From Limnephilus marmoratus (taxonomy: Eukaryota; Arthropoda; Insecta; Trichoptera; Limnephilidae): a stretch of DNA of 64,000 nucleotides. The first letter of the stretch is position 1; each line of letters begins with the position of its first letter. The translations under genes were made by a program, and so were the position numbers. Positions 46,353 through 56,411 of the stretch are shown piece after piece. The notes below the pieces were generated by a model, which worked only from the letters and a program-made list of their open reading frames with translations, was not told the origin of the DNA and made no database searches. Where the stretch lies: positions 53,295,058-53,359,057 of the forward strand of contig OU862919.1 of NCBI GenBank assembly GCA_917880885.1, given 5' to 3'.

Positions 46353-46815
46353 TTGGGAGGCGGATATGGGCACCGCCGCCTTGGAAACCATTTATTGGAT
46401 AACCAACACCTCTTCCATAGGTCACTCCAAGTGACTTGTTATGTTTGGTGACTTAGCAGGGTGCCCAGGTTCATGAGGTGAGGTTTGTCCGGTTCTTGGC
46501 GGCGGATGCGTTTGCCCACCAGCTGCGTCACAGACAGAGAGTGGTTGAGGGAGACCCTTTGACTTCTCCAGCTGTACTCTCTCGGAAAACCGCTTTGAAC
46601 CGCAGTGGGGGGATAGATTCATACGTCCGTCACTCCTGTACACACAGACCCCCAGATTCCTACCCACCACTAATACCCTTTTCCTTCCCATAGCTTCCTC
46701 TCCTTCTTTTCTTAAAAAAACCCTCCATACAGCATCCCCAAAGATGACATAGGTCCTGAGGGAATTATTTTCCTCAGGGAATTTTTTTTTTACATTAGCT
46801 CCGTGTGGAGCTAAT
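46353..46815 (+). mobile_element. SINE family B copy 4
   Basis: Runs from GGGAGGCGGATATGGGCACC to a 3' hairpin (CCTGAGGGAATTATTTTCCTCAGG) and GTGTGGAGCTAATGTAAAAAAAG. A T-run interrupts the outer stem. Confidence 0.75.
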
Positions 46816-46841
46816 GTAAAAAAAGTTCCTCATTTTTCAAA

Positions 46842-47050
46842 ATATTTTATTGTATGCTGTGCAAATGTGGATTTCATTACTTCGAGATATTGGAATAGAT
46901 TATATTGCTTTGTTTTATTGTATGCTGTGCAAATGTGGATTTCATTACTTCGAGATATTGGAATAGATTATATTGCTTTGTTTTATTGTATGCTGTGCAA
47001 ATGTGGATTTCATTACTTCGAGATATTGGAATAGATTATATTGCTTTGTT
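46842..47050. repeat. 68-bp tandem repeat, three copies
   Basis: TGTATGCTGTGCAAATGTGG starts at 46851, 46919 and 46987. The three units look identical. They follow directly on the SINE-B 3' end. Confidence 0.9.
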
Positions 47051-47099
47051 TTGAGATATCAAAATAAAATAAAAAATATCATTATTACTAACAAACCCG

Positions 47100-47250
47100 G
47101 AACCCGAGGAATGTAAAGATACAGGAAATGGATAGGGGAAGGATGAGAGGAAGGTTGGAAATAAGATATGTGTATGGCAATTTAGATCTGAAACACGGTT
47201 AATGCCTTTTCGAGTAACAATTCGATTCTGAATGATGGTCTGTCACCAAG
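47100..47250 (+). repeat. Degenerate family C fragment
   Basis: GGGGAAGGATGAGAGGAAGG, TTTAGATCTG, ACACGGTTAATGCC and GATTCTGAATGATGGTCT follow the family order. The left third is missing. Confidence 0.5.
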
Positions 47251-47294
47251 GCGCAGGCGGGTAGGAATGCTGGAAGGTTTTGTGAATTATTATA

Positions 47295-47298
47295 AACT
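47295..47298. repeat. 4-bp target duplication AACT, left
   Basis: Repeated at 52983-52986. Confidence 0.8.
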
Positions 47299-47820
47299 TA
47301 TAACACAATTGTTGGTAAAAGGTTATTTATTTAAGAAAGTAAGTTCACAAATCACATAATATGGTAAAAATAGTCACAATGTATCAATTCACTAATTAAC
47401 TGAGCAGGGGATCGGGGGGAACCTTGCCGTTAGGCTTTGGGAACAACAAAATCTGACTGTGGTTCTGCTTAGAGGGTCGTACCATAGGACGAAGCGCAAC
47501 TAAGGCAGCAGTCGGGGGTCTGGTTGGTGCTTTACTTATGATAGTAGAATACTCCTTAGAGGGTCGTGCCAGAGGACGAAGCGCAACTAAGAGAGCGTAC
47601 TAGCCAAGAGCGAGCTGCAGACGAACTGACTAATTTAGGGCGCGCAGCCTGTTATATAGCCCATTCCTTGTTGCGGGGTGTGGTTTATGTAGCGGCTCGA
47701 GGGTGGGAGATGCGCAGAAGGCGTCGGCGCATCCTGGTTTGCTTAGGGGTGGGTGAGCAGGACGGCGCTGTACGGGGGATTAAGATGGTGTAGTGGCAAG
47801 CGTAAAAACGGCGCGCTACA
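47299..47820 (-). repeat. Gypsy 3' LTR
   Basis: 522 bp. It ends GCTACA on the plus strand. Differences from the 5' LTR cluster near its U3 end (GGGGGATTAAGATGG against GGGGGAAAGAGATGG). Confidence 0.9.
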
Positions 47821-47832
47821 TCCTCCCCCTCT
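47821..47832 (-). promoter_or_regulatory. Polypurine tract of the gypsy element
   Basis: The minus strand reads AGAGGGGGAGGA immediately before the 3' LTR. Confidence 0.8.
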
Positions 47833-47882
47833 GGATCGAGGAACGTCCTCGTCGAAGATCCAGGTCTGTAGTAGCGTGGCGG

Positions 47883-50800
47883 CTACTTATTCTTCTTTGG
47901 TCGACCTCGTTTGCACAGAGGAATAACCGGAGCGGGCAGCGGTGTCAAGTGCCCGTGGTATGGAGTCAGTGCTGAGGTGTGGTAGGTGCCTAGCGAGACA
48001 TCTGGTGCTTCCATTGGAGCTATCTCGTAGCTCGTTGGTCCATGTTGCTTCAGGATCAGGTAGGGGCCATCGCGTCGTGGTCCTAATTTTGCGCTGAAGC
48101 CTCTTGCGGCTTTGCTAAGAGCGTGGGAGTGGACAAAGACGTGATCTCCGGGCTGGTAATGGGGGTCTTCTCGCCTCTTGTTATCCACGTAATTCTTTTG
48201 TTTGTCTTGTTTCTCATCATTGTGGGTCCTGACAAGACGTAGGGTATCGGCTAGTTGTAGCAGATGCGGCGTTATCTCGGGGATGAAGTTTTCCGATAAG
48301 ATAATGCTTCTCAAGTCTCTTCCGACGTCATCGGCTGACCTTAGCTCACGTCCAAATGTGAGATAGGCAGCGGAGTATCCGGTGCTCTGACAGAACGCGG
48401 TATTCATGGCGAAGCGTATTGATGGAAGGCTTTCGGCCCATTTTCGGTGTTCTGTGCCAACCAGGATGGCTAGTTGGGGTTTGAGGTCTCGATTTTTCCT
48501 CTCGACAGGATTGGCCTCTGGGTGGTAGGCTGGTGTGAAGTTGTGCTTGATCACGGCACTCACGAACTGGGTACCGTTGTCGCTTATCAGTCGGCGTGGG
48601 GTCCCGTAGCGTAGGCATACTTCATCAATCAGGACGCGGGCGCAGGTCTCGGCAGTCGCGTCTTTGAGGGGAAATAGTTCTATCCAGCGTGTGGCCACGT
48701 CTTCGATGATGAAGATCCAATTCTTCCCATCCTCGGAAGTTGGGAGTGGTCCGAAGAGGTCGAAGGCTACTGTTTCAAACCTCCGGTTCATTACTGAAGT
48801 CTGTAGGAGGCCGGCGGGTTTTAGGTTTGATGGCTTGTATCTCTGGTACTCCAGACAGTTCTTGACGTATTTCTGTATGTAGGTCCGCATATTCTTCCAA
48901 AAGTATCGTCTGGCAATTCGTCGAATCGTGCGTTCTACTCCGTAATGCCCAGCGGTAGGGGCATCGTGATAGGCCATGAGTATTTGGTGTTGCTCATGCT
49001 CGGGGACGACTAGTTGAGCGTCCTCTTCTTCGATATCGGGTGCATATCGGTACAATACACCGTTTTGCATCAGGTAGCCCTTAGTTGTCCAGTAACTAAG
49101 GTCTTCGTTTGGATTGTTGGCTTCAAAACACTCGATAATTTTCTTCAATGCAGTGTCTTTCAATTGTTCTCTGCGAATGTCAGCCGCGTTGCGTACTGGA
49201 ACGTCGAGGGTTATCGTGCATAGTGCGCAAATAGAGGGTGGGTCTTCAAGTAATCGTGGTCGTGATAGTGTGTCCGCCACCAGGTTTGAGCGTCCAGGTG
49301 TGTATTGGATTTTCAGGTTGTAGGGTTGAAGCTGCAGGGCCCATCTTGCAAGGCGACCTGTGGGAGACTTTAACGTCATTAACCACTTCAACGCTTGGTG
49401 GTCGGTAACCACGGTGATTGCTGTTCCTTCAATGTATCCTCGGAACTTTGCAACTGCCCATACGACTGCTAGGGCTTCTCGTTCTGTGGTAGAATAGTTC
49501 CTCTCCGCTGGTAGTAGCAGGCGGCTCGCGTATTCTACCGGATGTTCTTCTAGTCCCTCCCCCTGGACCAAAACTGCTCCTATTGCGTAGCTGCTTGCGT
49601 CCGATTTTATGATGAATTCCTTGCTTCCATCGGCTTGTCGTAGTATGGGGGCGCTAGTGAGTAGTGCTTTCAGGGTGTCGAAAGCATTCTGCTGTGGGGA
49701 TTTCCATTCCCAGGTGGCGTCTTTCTTTATCAAGTCGCTGAGTGGCTTGGCGGTTTTGGCGAACTCGGGTACAAATCGCCTATACCAGGAGCATGTCTGA
49801 AGAAATGTCGGTAGCTGTTTGACATTGTTTGGCTCCTTCATTTTAGAGATCGCCTCTATCTTCTCCGGATTGATGCTGATTCCTCCGGGGGTTATTACGT
49901 GTCCTAGATATTTTATGCTTGGACAGCAGAAATGGCATTTAACTCGATTTGCAGTGAGATTAAATTCTCGTAGCTTGGTGAACACCTGTTGTAGATCGGC
50001 GAGGTGTTTATCGAAGGTGGGCGAAAGTATGATTATATCGTCCAGGTATGCTAGGATATTGACTTCATCTAGCTCGATCTTAAGTCGGTCAATCATGCGC
50101 TGGAACGTCCCGGGCGCATTGCGAAGTCCAAATGGCATCTTCAAGAAGCGGTAGAGTCCGAATGGGGTTATAAAGGCCGTCTTGTCACGGTCTTTCTCCA
50201 GTATCTTGATCTGCCAGTAGCCAGATCGTAGGTCTACTGTAGACATAAAGTTTGACTGCTTTGCCGAGTGTAGCAAGTCATCCATTCTGGGCAGGGGGTA
50301 CACGTCTGGTACCGTTATCGCATTGAGAAGGCGAAAATCAATACAGATGCGCTTGTTTCCGTCTTTTTTGGGCACCATAACCACAGGTGCGGCCCACGGT
50401 GAATCTGCTTCTTCTATAATCCCTTGGGTTAACATACTGTTAATCTCGGCGCGGAGTTCTGCTTGGCGGGCTGGCGAGAGCCTGTAAGGGGCTACTGAAA
50501 TCGGCGGGTGTTGTCCGGTCTCGATTCGGTGCTCAATTTTTGTCGTAGATGACAGGGTGGCTGAGAAGACAGCGGCGTTGTCGCACAGCAGGCGGTCCAG
50601 CTGGTCCCTCTGGGTAGGTATAAGGTGGGTGGCTTCATCTGGTCGGAGGCTTAGTATTTCGGCGTCCAAGGCACAGAGCTCCACTTCATTTCTGGGTTTT
50701 CTTGGGGAGTCATCGAAGAGCCGATAGGAGCGTATCATTACCTCCCTTAGGGCGTCTTCCTCCATCGCGTCCTCGGGAAACAGCTCATTCAGGGCTATCA

Positions 50801-52304
50801 TCTTAGCCCAAATGTTAGTGCGAGGCGGTGTCTGTGAGAGAGGGCTCATGAACGGTGGCACGTAGATCTCACATTCATTGTCCTGTACTGGTGGGGCGGG
50901 CAGACGAACCTTAGGCGGTGTCTGTGGGAGAGGACTCATAAACGGCGGCACGTAGATCTCGCATTCATTGTCCTGTACTGGTGGGGCGGGTAGGCAAACC
51001 TTAGGGAGTTTGTGTGCTCTCACTTCTCCTATCTCGCCAGTCTTTTGACGTTGTCGAATACCTCGGTTTGGTGGTATGGCGTCATTTTCCATATGCAGCA
51101 TATACCATACTTCGAGGCTGTCCATGAATGCCCATGCGCGCTGGGGAATGTTTATATCGATCCCCGCGTCTTCGATAAAATCGACGCCTAGGAGTGTTCG
51201 ATTCTCGTGTCCTGGGAGCACGATGAAGCTGGTGGGTATCTGTCGGCCTCTTAGTGTCAAGGTGGCGGCTATTGTCTCGACCTCCTGACGTTTAGGGACA
51301 CCATCTGCCAATACGATGTCCATGATGGTTCGCTGGGTTTTGAAATTTTGAGCAATTAGCCGCCGGTGTAGCTCAGCTGACGCTACGCTCAATTTTGCTC
51401 CGGTGTCTATGTGAGCAGTGCCCAGGAAATTTCCAATCCCGATGTGTAGTATAGGTCTCGCTCGGGGAAGGCCTATTTCATGTATCGAGCAAAAATCGGC
51501 TCGTGGGTGAGGGGTGTCTATTCTCCCTTGGCTGCATTGCGGGCACTTGCTTCTTACCACGCCTGGTTTACCGCAACCGTAGCATGCGAACTTCGCATCA
51601 CTGGGTGTCTCCAGCTTCTTGACTGGAGGAGTGTACTTTACGTGCGCTCCTGTATCGTAGCGGGAACGGCACTCCTCGGAATGGTGCCCAAATCTGCGGC
51701 AGTTAGTGCAGCGTAGGCGGCCGTCTGTTCGGTTTTCCATCGCGCGTAGTGGGACAGTCTTCGTGCTCTCGTACAGGCTTTCTTCCGCTGCACGGGCTTT
51801 TTGTAGTAGTTCGGCGAAGGTATTGATCGCTTCGCGCGGCACTCTGTCTCGTATCCGGATATTCAGTTGTCCGAATATTAGGTCTATCTGGACCTTCTCT
51901 GGATGGCTGGGCGGTGGTAGCTCCGCGAGTAACATCCGCTGCTTAGCAATGAACACATCGGTTGACGTTAATGCGTCTTGCTTGCATAAAAATATCTCTG
52001 TGTACACTTTGTACGCTGGCTTCTTAGGGGCGAAAGCATGCCTGAGGAGGTTCGTTGCGCTCTCCCAGTCTCGTACTTCTCCTTTTATGCCGAGCCACCA
52101 AGCGGCGGCGTCTTTCGTAAGCAGCAGTGGTAATCCTTCCAGAGCGCTTGCGTCTTCGATGTTCTCGGCGCACTTGAAGATGGATGCGGCGGCAATAAAA
52201 CTCTCGACCGCACTCCTGTCTCTGGTACCATCGAAGCGTGCCGTACAGGTAGTGAATGTACCCGTACGTATTGGTTCCGACTGCATCCGCTTCATGGAGT
52301 TCAT
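47883..52304 (-). CDS. Ty3/gypsy Gag-Pol polyprotein, integrase-damaged
   Basis: An uninterrupted 1473-residue frame from the ATG at 52304. Order: capsid-like Gag (about 20-180); zinc knuckle C199-C212 (CX2CX4HX4C) and a second Cys cluster C241-C257; aspartic protease HIDTGAKLS (DTG 300-302); a spacer holding a 30-residue tandem duplication (about 434-493, motif VQDNECEIYVPP); reverse transcriptase with YLDD (753-756); RNase H with KSDASSYAIG; and integrase. The integrase zinc motif reads NCLEYQ: Cys1150 is kept, but Tyr1153 stands where a Cys belongs. In the core, Asp1182 and Asp1242 are present, but only 25 residues separate Asp1242 from Glu1268 where 35 are usual, so about ten residues were lost in frame. 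Reverse transcription may work; integration probably does not. Confidence 0.92.
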   Translation of the reverse strand: MNSMKRMQSEPIRTGTFTTCTARFDGTRDRSAVESFIAAASIFKCAENIEDASALEGLPLLLTKDAAAWWLGIKGEVRDWESATNLLRHAFAPKKPAYKVYTEIFLCKQDALTSTDVFIAKQRMLLAELPPPSHPEKVQIDLIFGQLNIRIRDRVPREAINTFAELLQKARAAEESLYESTKTVPLRAMENRTDGRLRCTNCRRFGHHSEECRSRYDTGAHVKYTPPVKKLETPSDAKFACYGCGKPGVVRSKCPQCSQGRIDTPHPRADFCSIHEIGLPRARPILHIGIGNFLGTAHIDTGAKLSVASAELHRRLIAQNFKTQRTIMDIVLADGVPKRQEVETIAATLTLRGRQIPTSFIVLPGHENRTLLGVDFIEDAGIDINIPQRAWAFMDSLEVWYMLHMENDAIPPNRGIRQRQKTGEIGEVRAHKLPKVCLPAPPVQDNECEIYVPPFMSPLPQTPPKVRLPAPPVQDNECEIYVPPFMSPLSQTPPRTNIWAKMIALNELFPEDAMEEDALREVMIRSYRLFDDSPRKPRNEVELCALDAEILSLRPDEATHLIPTQRDQLDRLLCDNAAVFSATLSSTTKIEHRIETGQHPPISVAPYRLSPARQAELRAEINSMLTQGIIEEADSPWAAPVVMVPKKDGNKRICIDFRLLNAITVPDVYPLPRMDDLLHSAKQSNFMSTVDLRSGYWQIKILEKDRDKTAFITPFGLYRFLKMPFGLRNAPGTFQRMIDRLKIELDEVNILAYLDDIIILSPTFDKHLADLQQVFTKLREFNLTANRVKCHFCCPSIKYLGHVITPGGISINPEKIEAISKMKEPNNVKQLPTFLQTCSWYRRFVPEFAKTAKPLSDLIKKDATWEWKSPQQNAFDTLKALLTSAPILRQADGSKEFIIKSDASSYAIGAVLVQGEGLEEHPVEYASRLLLPAERNYSTTEREALAVVWAVAKFRGYIEGTAITVVTDHQALKWLMTLKSPTGRLARWALQLQPYNLKIQYTPGRSNLVADTLSRPRLLEDPPSICALCTITLDVPVRNAADIRREQLKDTALKKIIECFEANNPNEDLSYWTTKGYLMQNGVLYRYAPDIEEEDAQLVVPEHEQHQILMAYHDAPTAGHYGVERTIRRIARRYFWKNMRTYIQKYVKNCLEYQRYKPSNLKPAGLLQTSVMNRRFETVAFDLFGPLPTSEDGKNWIFIIEDVATRWIELFPLKDATAETCARVLIDEVCLRYGTPRRLISDNGTQFVSAVIKHNFTPAYHPEANPVERKNRDLKPQLAILVGTEHRKWAESLPSIRFAMNTAFCQSTGYSAAYLTFGRELRSADDVGRDLRSIILSENFIPEITPHLLQLADTLRLVRTHNDEKQDKQKNYVDNKRREDPHYQPGDHVFVHSHALSKAARGFSAKLGPRRDGPYLILKQHGPTSYEIAPMEAPDVSLGTYHTSALTPYHGHLTPLPAPVIPLCKRGRPKKNK
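50824..51003 (-). repeat. 90-bp tandem duplication inside the polyprotein
   Basis: The period is exactly 90 bp (GGCGGTGTCTGTG at 50824 and 50914), so the frame is kept and 30 residues are repeated between protease and reverse transcriptase. Confidence 0.85.
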
Positions 52305-52438
52305 TAGTTCCGCGAACTACTCCTGCGTGAAGCAGATGCCAGCACTTTCCTTGGCCTGCATTGTGAAACGAGGACTTCGACGTGGTAGCGACGAAATTTT
52401 GTAGATGCACTGATTTTAATTTTACTTTATGTGTCTGG

Positions 52439-52456
52439 CCACTAAGTTGGGCGTCA
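52439..52456 (-). promoter_or_regulatory. Primer-binding site, tRNA-Lys-like
   Basis: The minus strand reads TGACGCCCAACTTAGTGG four bases after the 5' LTR. It differs at a few positions from the insect tRNA-Lys complement TGGCGCCCAACGTGGGG. Confidence 0.55.
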
Positions 52457-52460
52457 GTTT

Positions 52461-52982
52461 TATAACACAATTGTTGGTAAAAGGTTATTTATTTAAGAAA
52501 GTAAGTTCACAGATCACATAATATGGTAAAAATAGTCACAATGTATCAATTCACTAATTAACTGAGCAAGGGATCGGAGGGAACCTTGCCGTTAGGCTTT
52601 GGGAACAACAAAAGCTGACTGTGGTTCTGCTTAGAGGGTCGTACCATAGGACGAAGCGCAACTAAGGCAGCAGTCGGGGGTCTGGTTGGTGCTTTACTTA
52701 TGGTAGTAGAATACTCCTTAGAGGGTCGTGCCAGAGGACGAAGCGCAACTAAGAGAGCGTACTAGCCAAGAGCGAGCTGCAGACGAACTGACTAATTTAG
52801 GGCGCGCAGCCTGTTATATAGCCCATTCCTTGTTGCGGGGTGTGGTTTATGTAGCGGCTCGAGGGTGGGAGATGCGCAGAAGGCGTCGGCGCATCCTGGT
52901 TTGCTTAGGGGTGGGTGAGCAGGATGGCGCTGTATGGGGGAAAGAGATGGTGTAGTGGCAAGCGTAAAAACGGCGCGCTACA
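52461..52982 (-). repeat. Gypsy 5' LTR
   Basis: 522 bp, with the promoter elements listed separately and AATAAA at 52493-52488 on the minus strand. Confidence 0.9.
52786..52820 (-). promoter_or_regulatory. TATA box and initiator of the gypsy LTR
   Basis: On the minus strand TATATAA starts at 52820 and TCAGTT (arthropod initiator) has its A at 52789, a spacing of 31 bp. The 3' LTR keeps both motifs. Confidence 0.65.
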
Positions 52983-52986
52983 AACT
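52983..52986. repeat. 4-bp target duplication AACT, right
   Basis: Matches 47295-47298. Confidence 0.8.
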
Positions 52987-53345
52987 TTATTTCTGTAGCG
53001 GTATGGCAAAACTCGGTATGTCCGATTTTTTGGCAAAATCAGATTATGGGCTTGATATGTAATTTAGTAACATTTCTTCAAGTTGGCAGAAGTTGATATG
53101 TCTGTGGTGAAGGTCTGTAAAATTTTTTTTTTATTTTTTTATTTTTTTATTTTATTTTTATTTTTGTACATACAATAATGACATTACATTTTTCAGGTAC
53201 ATTTTTTATATAACGTGAATTCACCTTTTTTTAGAGCATGCTCGTGTAAAAAAGGTGGAGCAGCGTGTGTGAAAAACTATTTAACATATTTTTTTAGAAT
53301 TATAATATATATTTTTATATATTTTATATATATATATATACATAT
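52987..53345. other. Spacer with T-rich and TA-rich simple sequence
   Basis: A T/A-rich block at about 53115-53165 and (TA)n at 53322-53350. No gene. Confidence 0.5.
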
Positions 53346-53350
53346 ATATA

Positions 53351-53730
53351 CATCCCGCTATCATTGCTGCGTCTTCTAATGGTCCACTTTCATTCAATCC
53401 TGCGTCCAACCGTCATTCTGCGTCCGGTATACGTCCAACCGTCATTCTGCGTCCGGTATACGGACGCAGGATTGAACACATGTAATTTCAAGTTTTCCCC
53501 ACTCCTGTACCCTCATACAGTCCAAAAACGAAAATAAGCCAGACGCGGTATTGGTACCTAAATCAACTGAAATATGCTATTTTAGTTCAGTGCTTTGTCA
53601 CCGAGCGGCGAGCCGCAGCGCTGCAGTAGACGAGCGTATATTTTTAGCAAAATATACGTTTCATTGACTAGCGTATTGCAACTCCTACATTTGGCAACAT
53701 CGCTTTTTGATTGCGTTTCTTCTGATACAG
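53351..53730 (+). repeat. Family E repeat, copy 1
   Basis: Starts CATCCCGCTATCATTGCTGC and is nearly identical to 59819-60160 (shared GACGCGGTATTGGTACCTAA, GTCACCGAGCGGCGAGCCGC). It contains a 29-bp tandem duplication (GTCCAACCGTCATTC at 53404 and 53433) that copy 2 lacks. After about 53730 the copies diverge. No protein recognised; class unknown. Confidence 0.75.
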
Positions 53731-54150
53731 ATCAATCATGGTAAAAATATCACACATTGCAATTAAGATAAGAAAAAACAAGATTTCATTTAAATCCAGC
53801 CTGTCATTATGTTATTATTGTACGGCAAATACATCGGCGACTTTATTTTTTTATATGACTATTTTTAAACAAACGTTAGTTATTTTCTTATCCACGATTA
53901 TAAATTCCTACAATGCGTTATCGTGTGCCACGCCACTCTTTTATTATTAAACAGGATAAAATCAATGTGCTTAATATAATAGTAATTTGAAAACTTACTA
54001 CAAATAACTAAAATAAATAAAACATTTTTCTCTTCAATTTATGACTGATTTGACAGTAAAATATATGTGAGATGGAAGAAGTAAAGTATATGATAGAGAT
54101 TCGTAAAGGAGGCTGATGTAAGTGTAATTAGTAAGATAAGAATAGGAGGC
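53731..54150. other. AT-rich sequence downstream of family E
   Basis: Includes a 70-codon frame (53738-53950) without recognisable domain. Weak similarity to the region after copy 2 fades quickly. Confidence 0.35.
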
Positions 54151-54159
54151 TGTAAAAAA

Positions 54160-54550
54160 AGTCGGAGATGCCCGAGGAAGACACGGTATGATTAAATAAA
54201 CTAAATTCTCGAGTCATGCTTAAAGACAGAATAAGCGTGATGATTATTTATTGTTAAATAATGAATATTTATTATTAAACGCACGTTATTTTTTTTTTGT
54301 TCATATGATGCATGTCATTTTATTTGAGTACACGTTTTAAGCTTTCGCTTTTCTTTTTTCCCCCTTTTCCTTTTAATACGTCGTACATATGTCTGGTAAT
54401 GTTATATTATCGTGAAAACAAGCTTTTGGGTCCGTGCGGTTAGGAGGATTTAGCATATTATTTTGTTAATAGGTTCGCAAAAGACCCTTAAAAATTGTTT
54501 CTCCCGTGAACGAAAATGCTTAGTTAATTCGAAAAGTTACCTAGCGTATT
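54160..54550. repeat. Segment X, copy 1
   Basis: ATGCCCGAGGAAGACACGG, later pyrimidine-rich DNA (TTTTTTCCCCCTTTTCC), then AATTGTTTCTCCCGTGA and GAATGC-like wording. The same order is found at 61375-61760. Confidence 0.6.
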
Positions 54551-54699
54551 TCATTAAAAAATACAATATTTATAGATATTAAAAAATCTTTATATGCAGT
54601 TCACACGGTAGAAGTGAAACCTTCAGAAAATTTAACTTCGAGAGAAAGAGAATGAGACTAAATTCTATAGATATAGGTATGTGTTCGTCTCTTTTTTTT

Positions 54700-55435
54700 T
54701 ATACATGAGCTCCACACAGGAGGCCCTGATGAAAATAATTTCCTTCAGGGCCTATGTCATCTTTGAAGTGTCGCTCATAGAGTTTCGTTTCATAGAATTT
54801 CAAATCACAACGGTGCTAAATAGCGATGAGGACCAATGGACAAGTACGTGACACGAGTTGAGAAATAATATTAAACACTTACATATTATAAAATAAATAG
54901 AGCTTCTTACATCCAAAAAAACACCCTTCAAACACATACTTGACGAAAGCGGTGTTCCATCCGAATTGCACATTGATCATAAAAAGATAAAGCCGAAAAT
55001 CAATTTTGCTACATGTTTCTTAAAAAACCACCATTCAGAATTGAAAAGTTGCTTGAAATGGCTTTAGCCGTGTTTGGTGACTAGATCTGAATAGCCAGGT
55101 ATTTCCCCGCCTTCCTCTTCCCCATCTTCTTCCCCTCCCCACTTACCTTCAGCCTCACAACATACCGCAATTGAGGATGCCATAGTCTCGCTGGCTGCTT
55201 GTTGGGAGCAGTTGGAATTCCTGTGCGGTATTCGTGTAAACAAAAATCTGCTTTTAATATAATTTTTGTACGTCGTTCTATGTTATAAGCCCAACTTCAC
55301 CCCATTGACCCGGGCACCTCTGCTAAGTCACCAAACGTAGCGAACCACTTGAGATGACCTATGGCAGAGGTGATTGTTATCCTACAAATGGTTCCCGGGA
55401 CGGCGGTACCCACACTTGCCTCCCAAATTAAATTA
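54700..55435 (-). mobile_element. SINE family B copy 5, interrupted
   Basis: The 3' hairpin (AGGCCCTGATGAAAATAATTTCCTTCAGGGCCT, two arms at 54722-54756) and the 5' part (55290-55435, CCCGGGCACC to GGGACGGCGGTACCC) are both present on the minus strand but separated by about 500 bp. That interval contains a family C copy. Confidence 0.6.
55025..55235 (-). repeat. Family C repeat, minus strand
   Basis: The reverse complement gives GCCAGCGAGACTATGGCATC, ATGTTGTGAGGCTGAAGGTA and GCTATTCAGATCTAGTCACC. It interrupts SINE-B copy 5. Confidence 0.7.
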
Positions 55436-55489
55436 ATTATAATTTTGTTATAAGATTCGCAAAAGACATAATATTTCTACTGATAATTG

Positions 55490-55770
55490 TGTTGTAGTAA
55501 TAATTACCAAATCTGCCAAAGCAGTAAGTAATTCGAAAACTATGACTTTTCTTCTTACTCACAAAACATGTTGAAATTCATTGTTGATGTGATGATTCAC
55601 GTGATGCTGCATTCCGGGTTATTTCTAATGATAAGAACGAAATTGTGTTAACTAGAAGAACTATTTTTACAAGTTCTCATACTAAACCGAAAACTTTCAG
55701 GTGCACTTCAGAGACTAAGAGAGAAAAACTACTAAGAATTGGCTATTGTCGATTTTAACCAACTGAAGAA
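55490..55770. repeat. Segment Y, copy 1
   Basis: CTTCTTACTCACAAA, GAAATTCATTGTT and ACTACTAAGAATTGGC match 60430-60545 continued at 61030-61160, where SINE-B copy 6 has been inserted. Confidence 0.55.
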
Positions 55771-55867
55771 TATTGGTACATTTTTTTTAACGTGAAGTGC
55801 GTAATCATAGGGCAATAGCCCCGGTTCCATTTAGTTTAAATAGACGTGCATTAAAATCTAGAGACAG

Positions 55868-55955
55868 GAACTAACGACCTCGGTGATCGAGGGCTAAAGC
55901 TTTCTATTAGCAATCTGGAGGTCACGCGTTCACATCCCGACGTGCGCTAGTAACA
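55868..55955 (+). mobile_element. tRNA-like SINE head
   Basis: Box-A-like TGATCGAGGGC and box-B-like GCGTTCACATCCC about 50 bp apart. It reads toward the family C element that starts about 70 bp downstream. Confidence 0.5.
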
Positions 55956-56019
55956 TTTTATTTGATTAATATGTGATTACTACAAAATTTATTATTTAAA
56001 TAGTTAAGTTTAGGTAGTT

Positions 56020-56260
56020 ATACTTGTGGCTCCTTCTAGAGAATTACAGTTTCGTCCTGGTTTAAGACCACCATTCAACCATCTGGAGCCAGTGAGTCTA
56101 CGCATCCCCAATTGTGGTATCTTGCGGGATTGAAGGTAGTGGGGACGAGGAGATGGGAAAGAGGAAAGTGGGGAAAAACCTGGTTACATAAATCTTGTCA
56201 CCAATCACGGTTAAAGCCATTTCAAGAAACGTTTCAATTCTGAATACACCGAGGGGGGGG
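56020..56260 (+). repeat. Family C repeat
   Basis: Begins GTGGCTCCTTCTAGAG, with CCTGGTTTAAGACCACCATT forming the left inverted end, and contains CTGGAGCCAGTGAGTCTACG. The right end is lost at a run of 13 G. Confidence 0.65.
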
Positions 56261-56411
56261 GGGGAGTTTCCAAAACCTATACCGGTTCAGTCGCGGTAGC
56301 GACAATTTACATTTTAAATGTAAAAATTAGTTAATTGCAAAAACAAAAATTGTTCTAAAATCTACATAAAATAATCTTTCTGATGTGTATATTAGAAATA
56401 AATAATTTTAT

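Larger units (their letters stand above)
47299..52982 (-). mobile_element. Ty3/gypsy LTR retrotransposon
   Basis: A 5684-bp element with two 522-bp LTRs (TGTAGC...TTATA on the minus strand), AACT target duplications, a primer site, a purine tract and one long polyprotein frame. About ten LTR differences by eye (about 98 percent identity) make it somewhat older than the BEL element. It has no envelope gene. The integrase is damaged (see the polyprotein). Confidence 0.93.

Noticed and set aside
46440..46500. 5S rRNA-derived SINE head in family B
   Set aside because: The similarity to 5S around TTAGCAGGGGTGCCCGG is short and the other 5S promoter elements are missing.
46422..46691. 89-codon minus-strand protein (and similar frames at 60671 and 60761)
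   Set aside because: These frames lie on SINE-B copies in both strands and vary with copy-specific indels.
51706..52404. 232-codon plus-strand frame
   Set aside because: It is the antisense shadow of the gypsy Gag region.
52024..52470. 148-codon minus-strand frame overlapping gypsy Gag
   Set aside because: It runs from the LTR through the primer site into Gag in another frame, with no domain and no family precedent.
47299..52982. Endogenous retrovirus with envelope
   Set aside because: The polyprotein stop lies 50 bp before the purine tract, leaving no room for an envelope gene.
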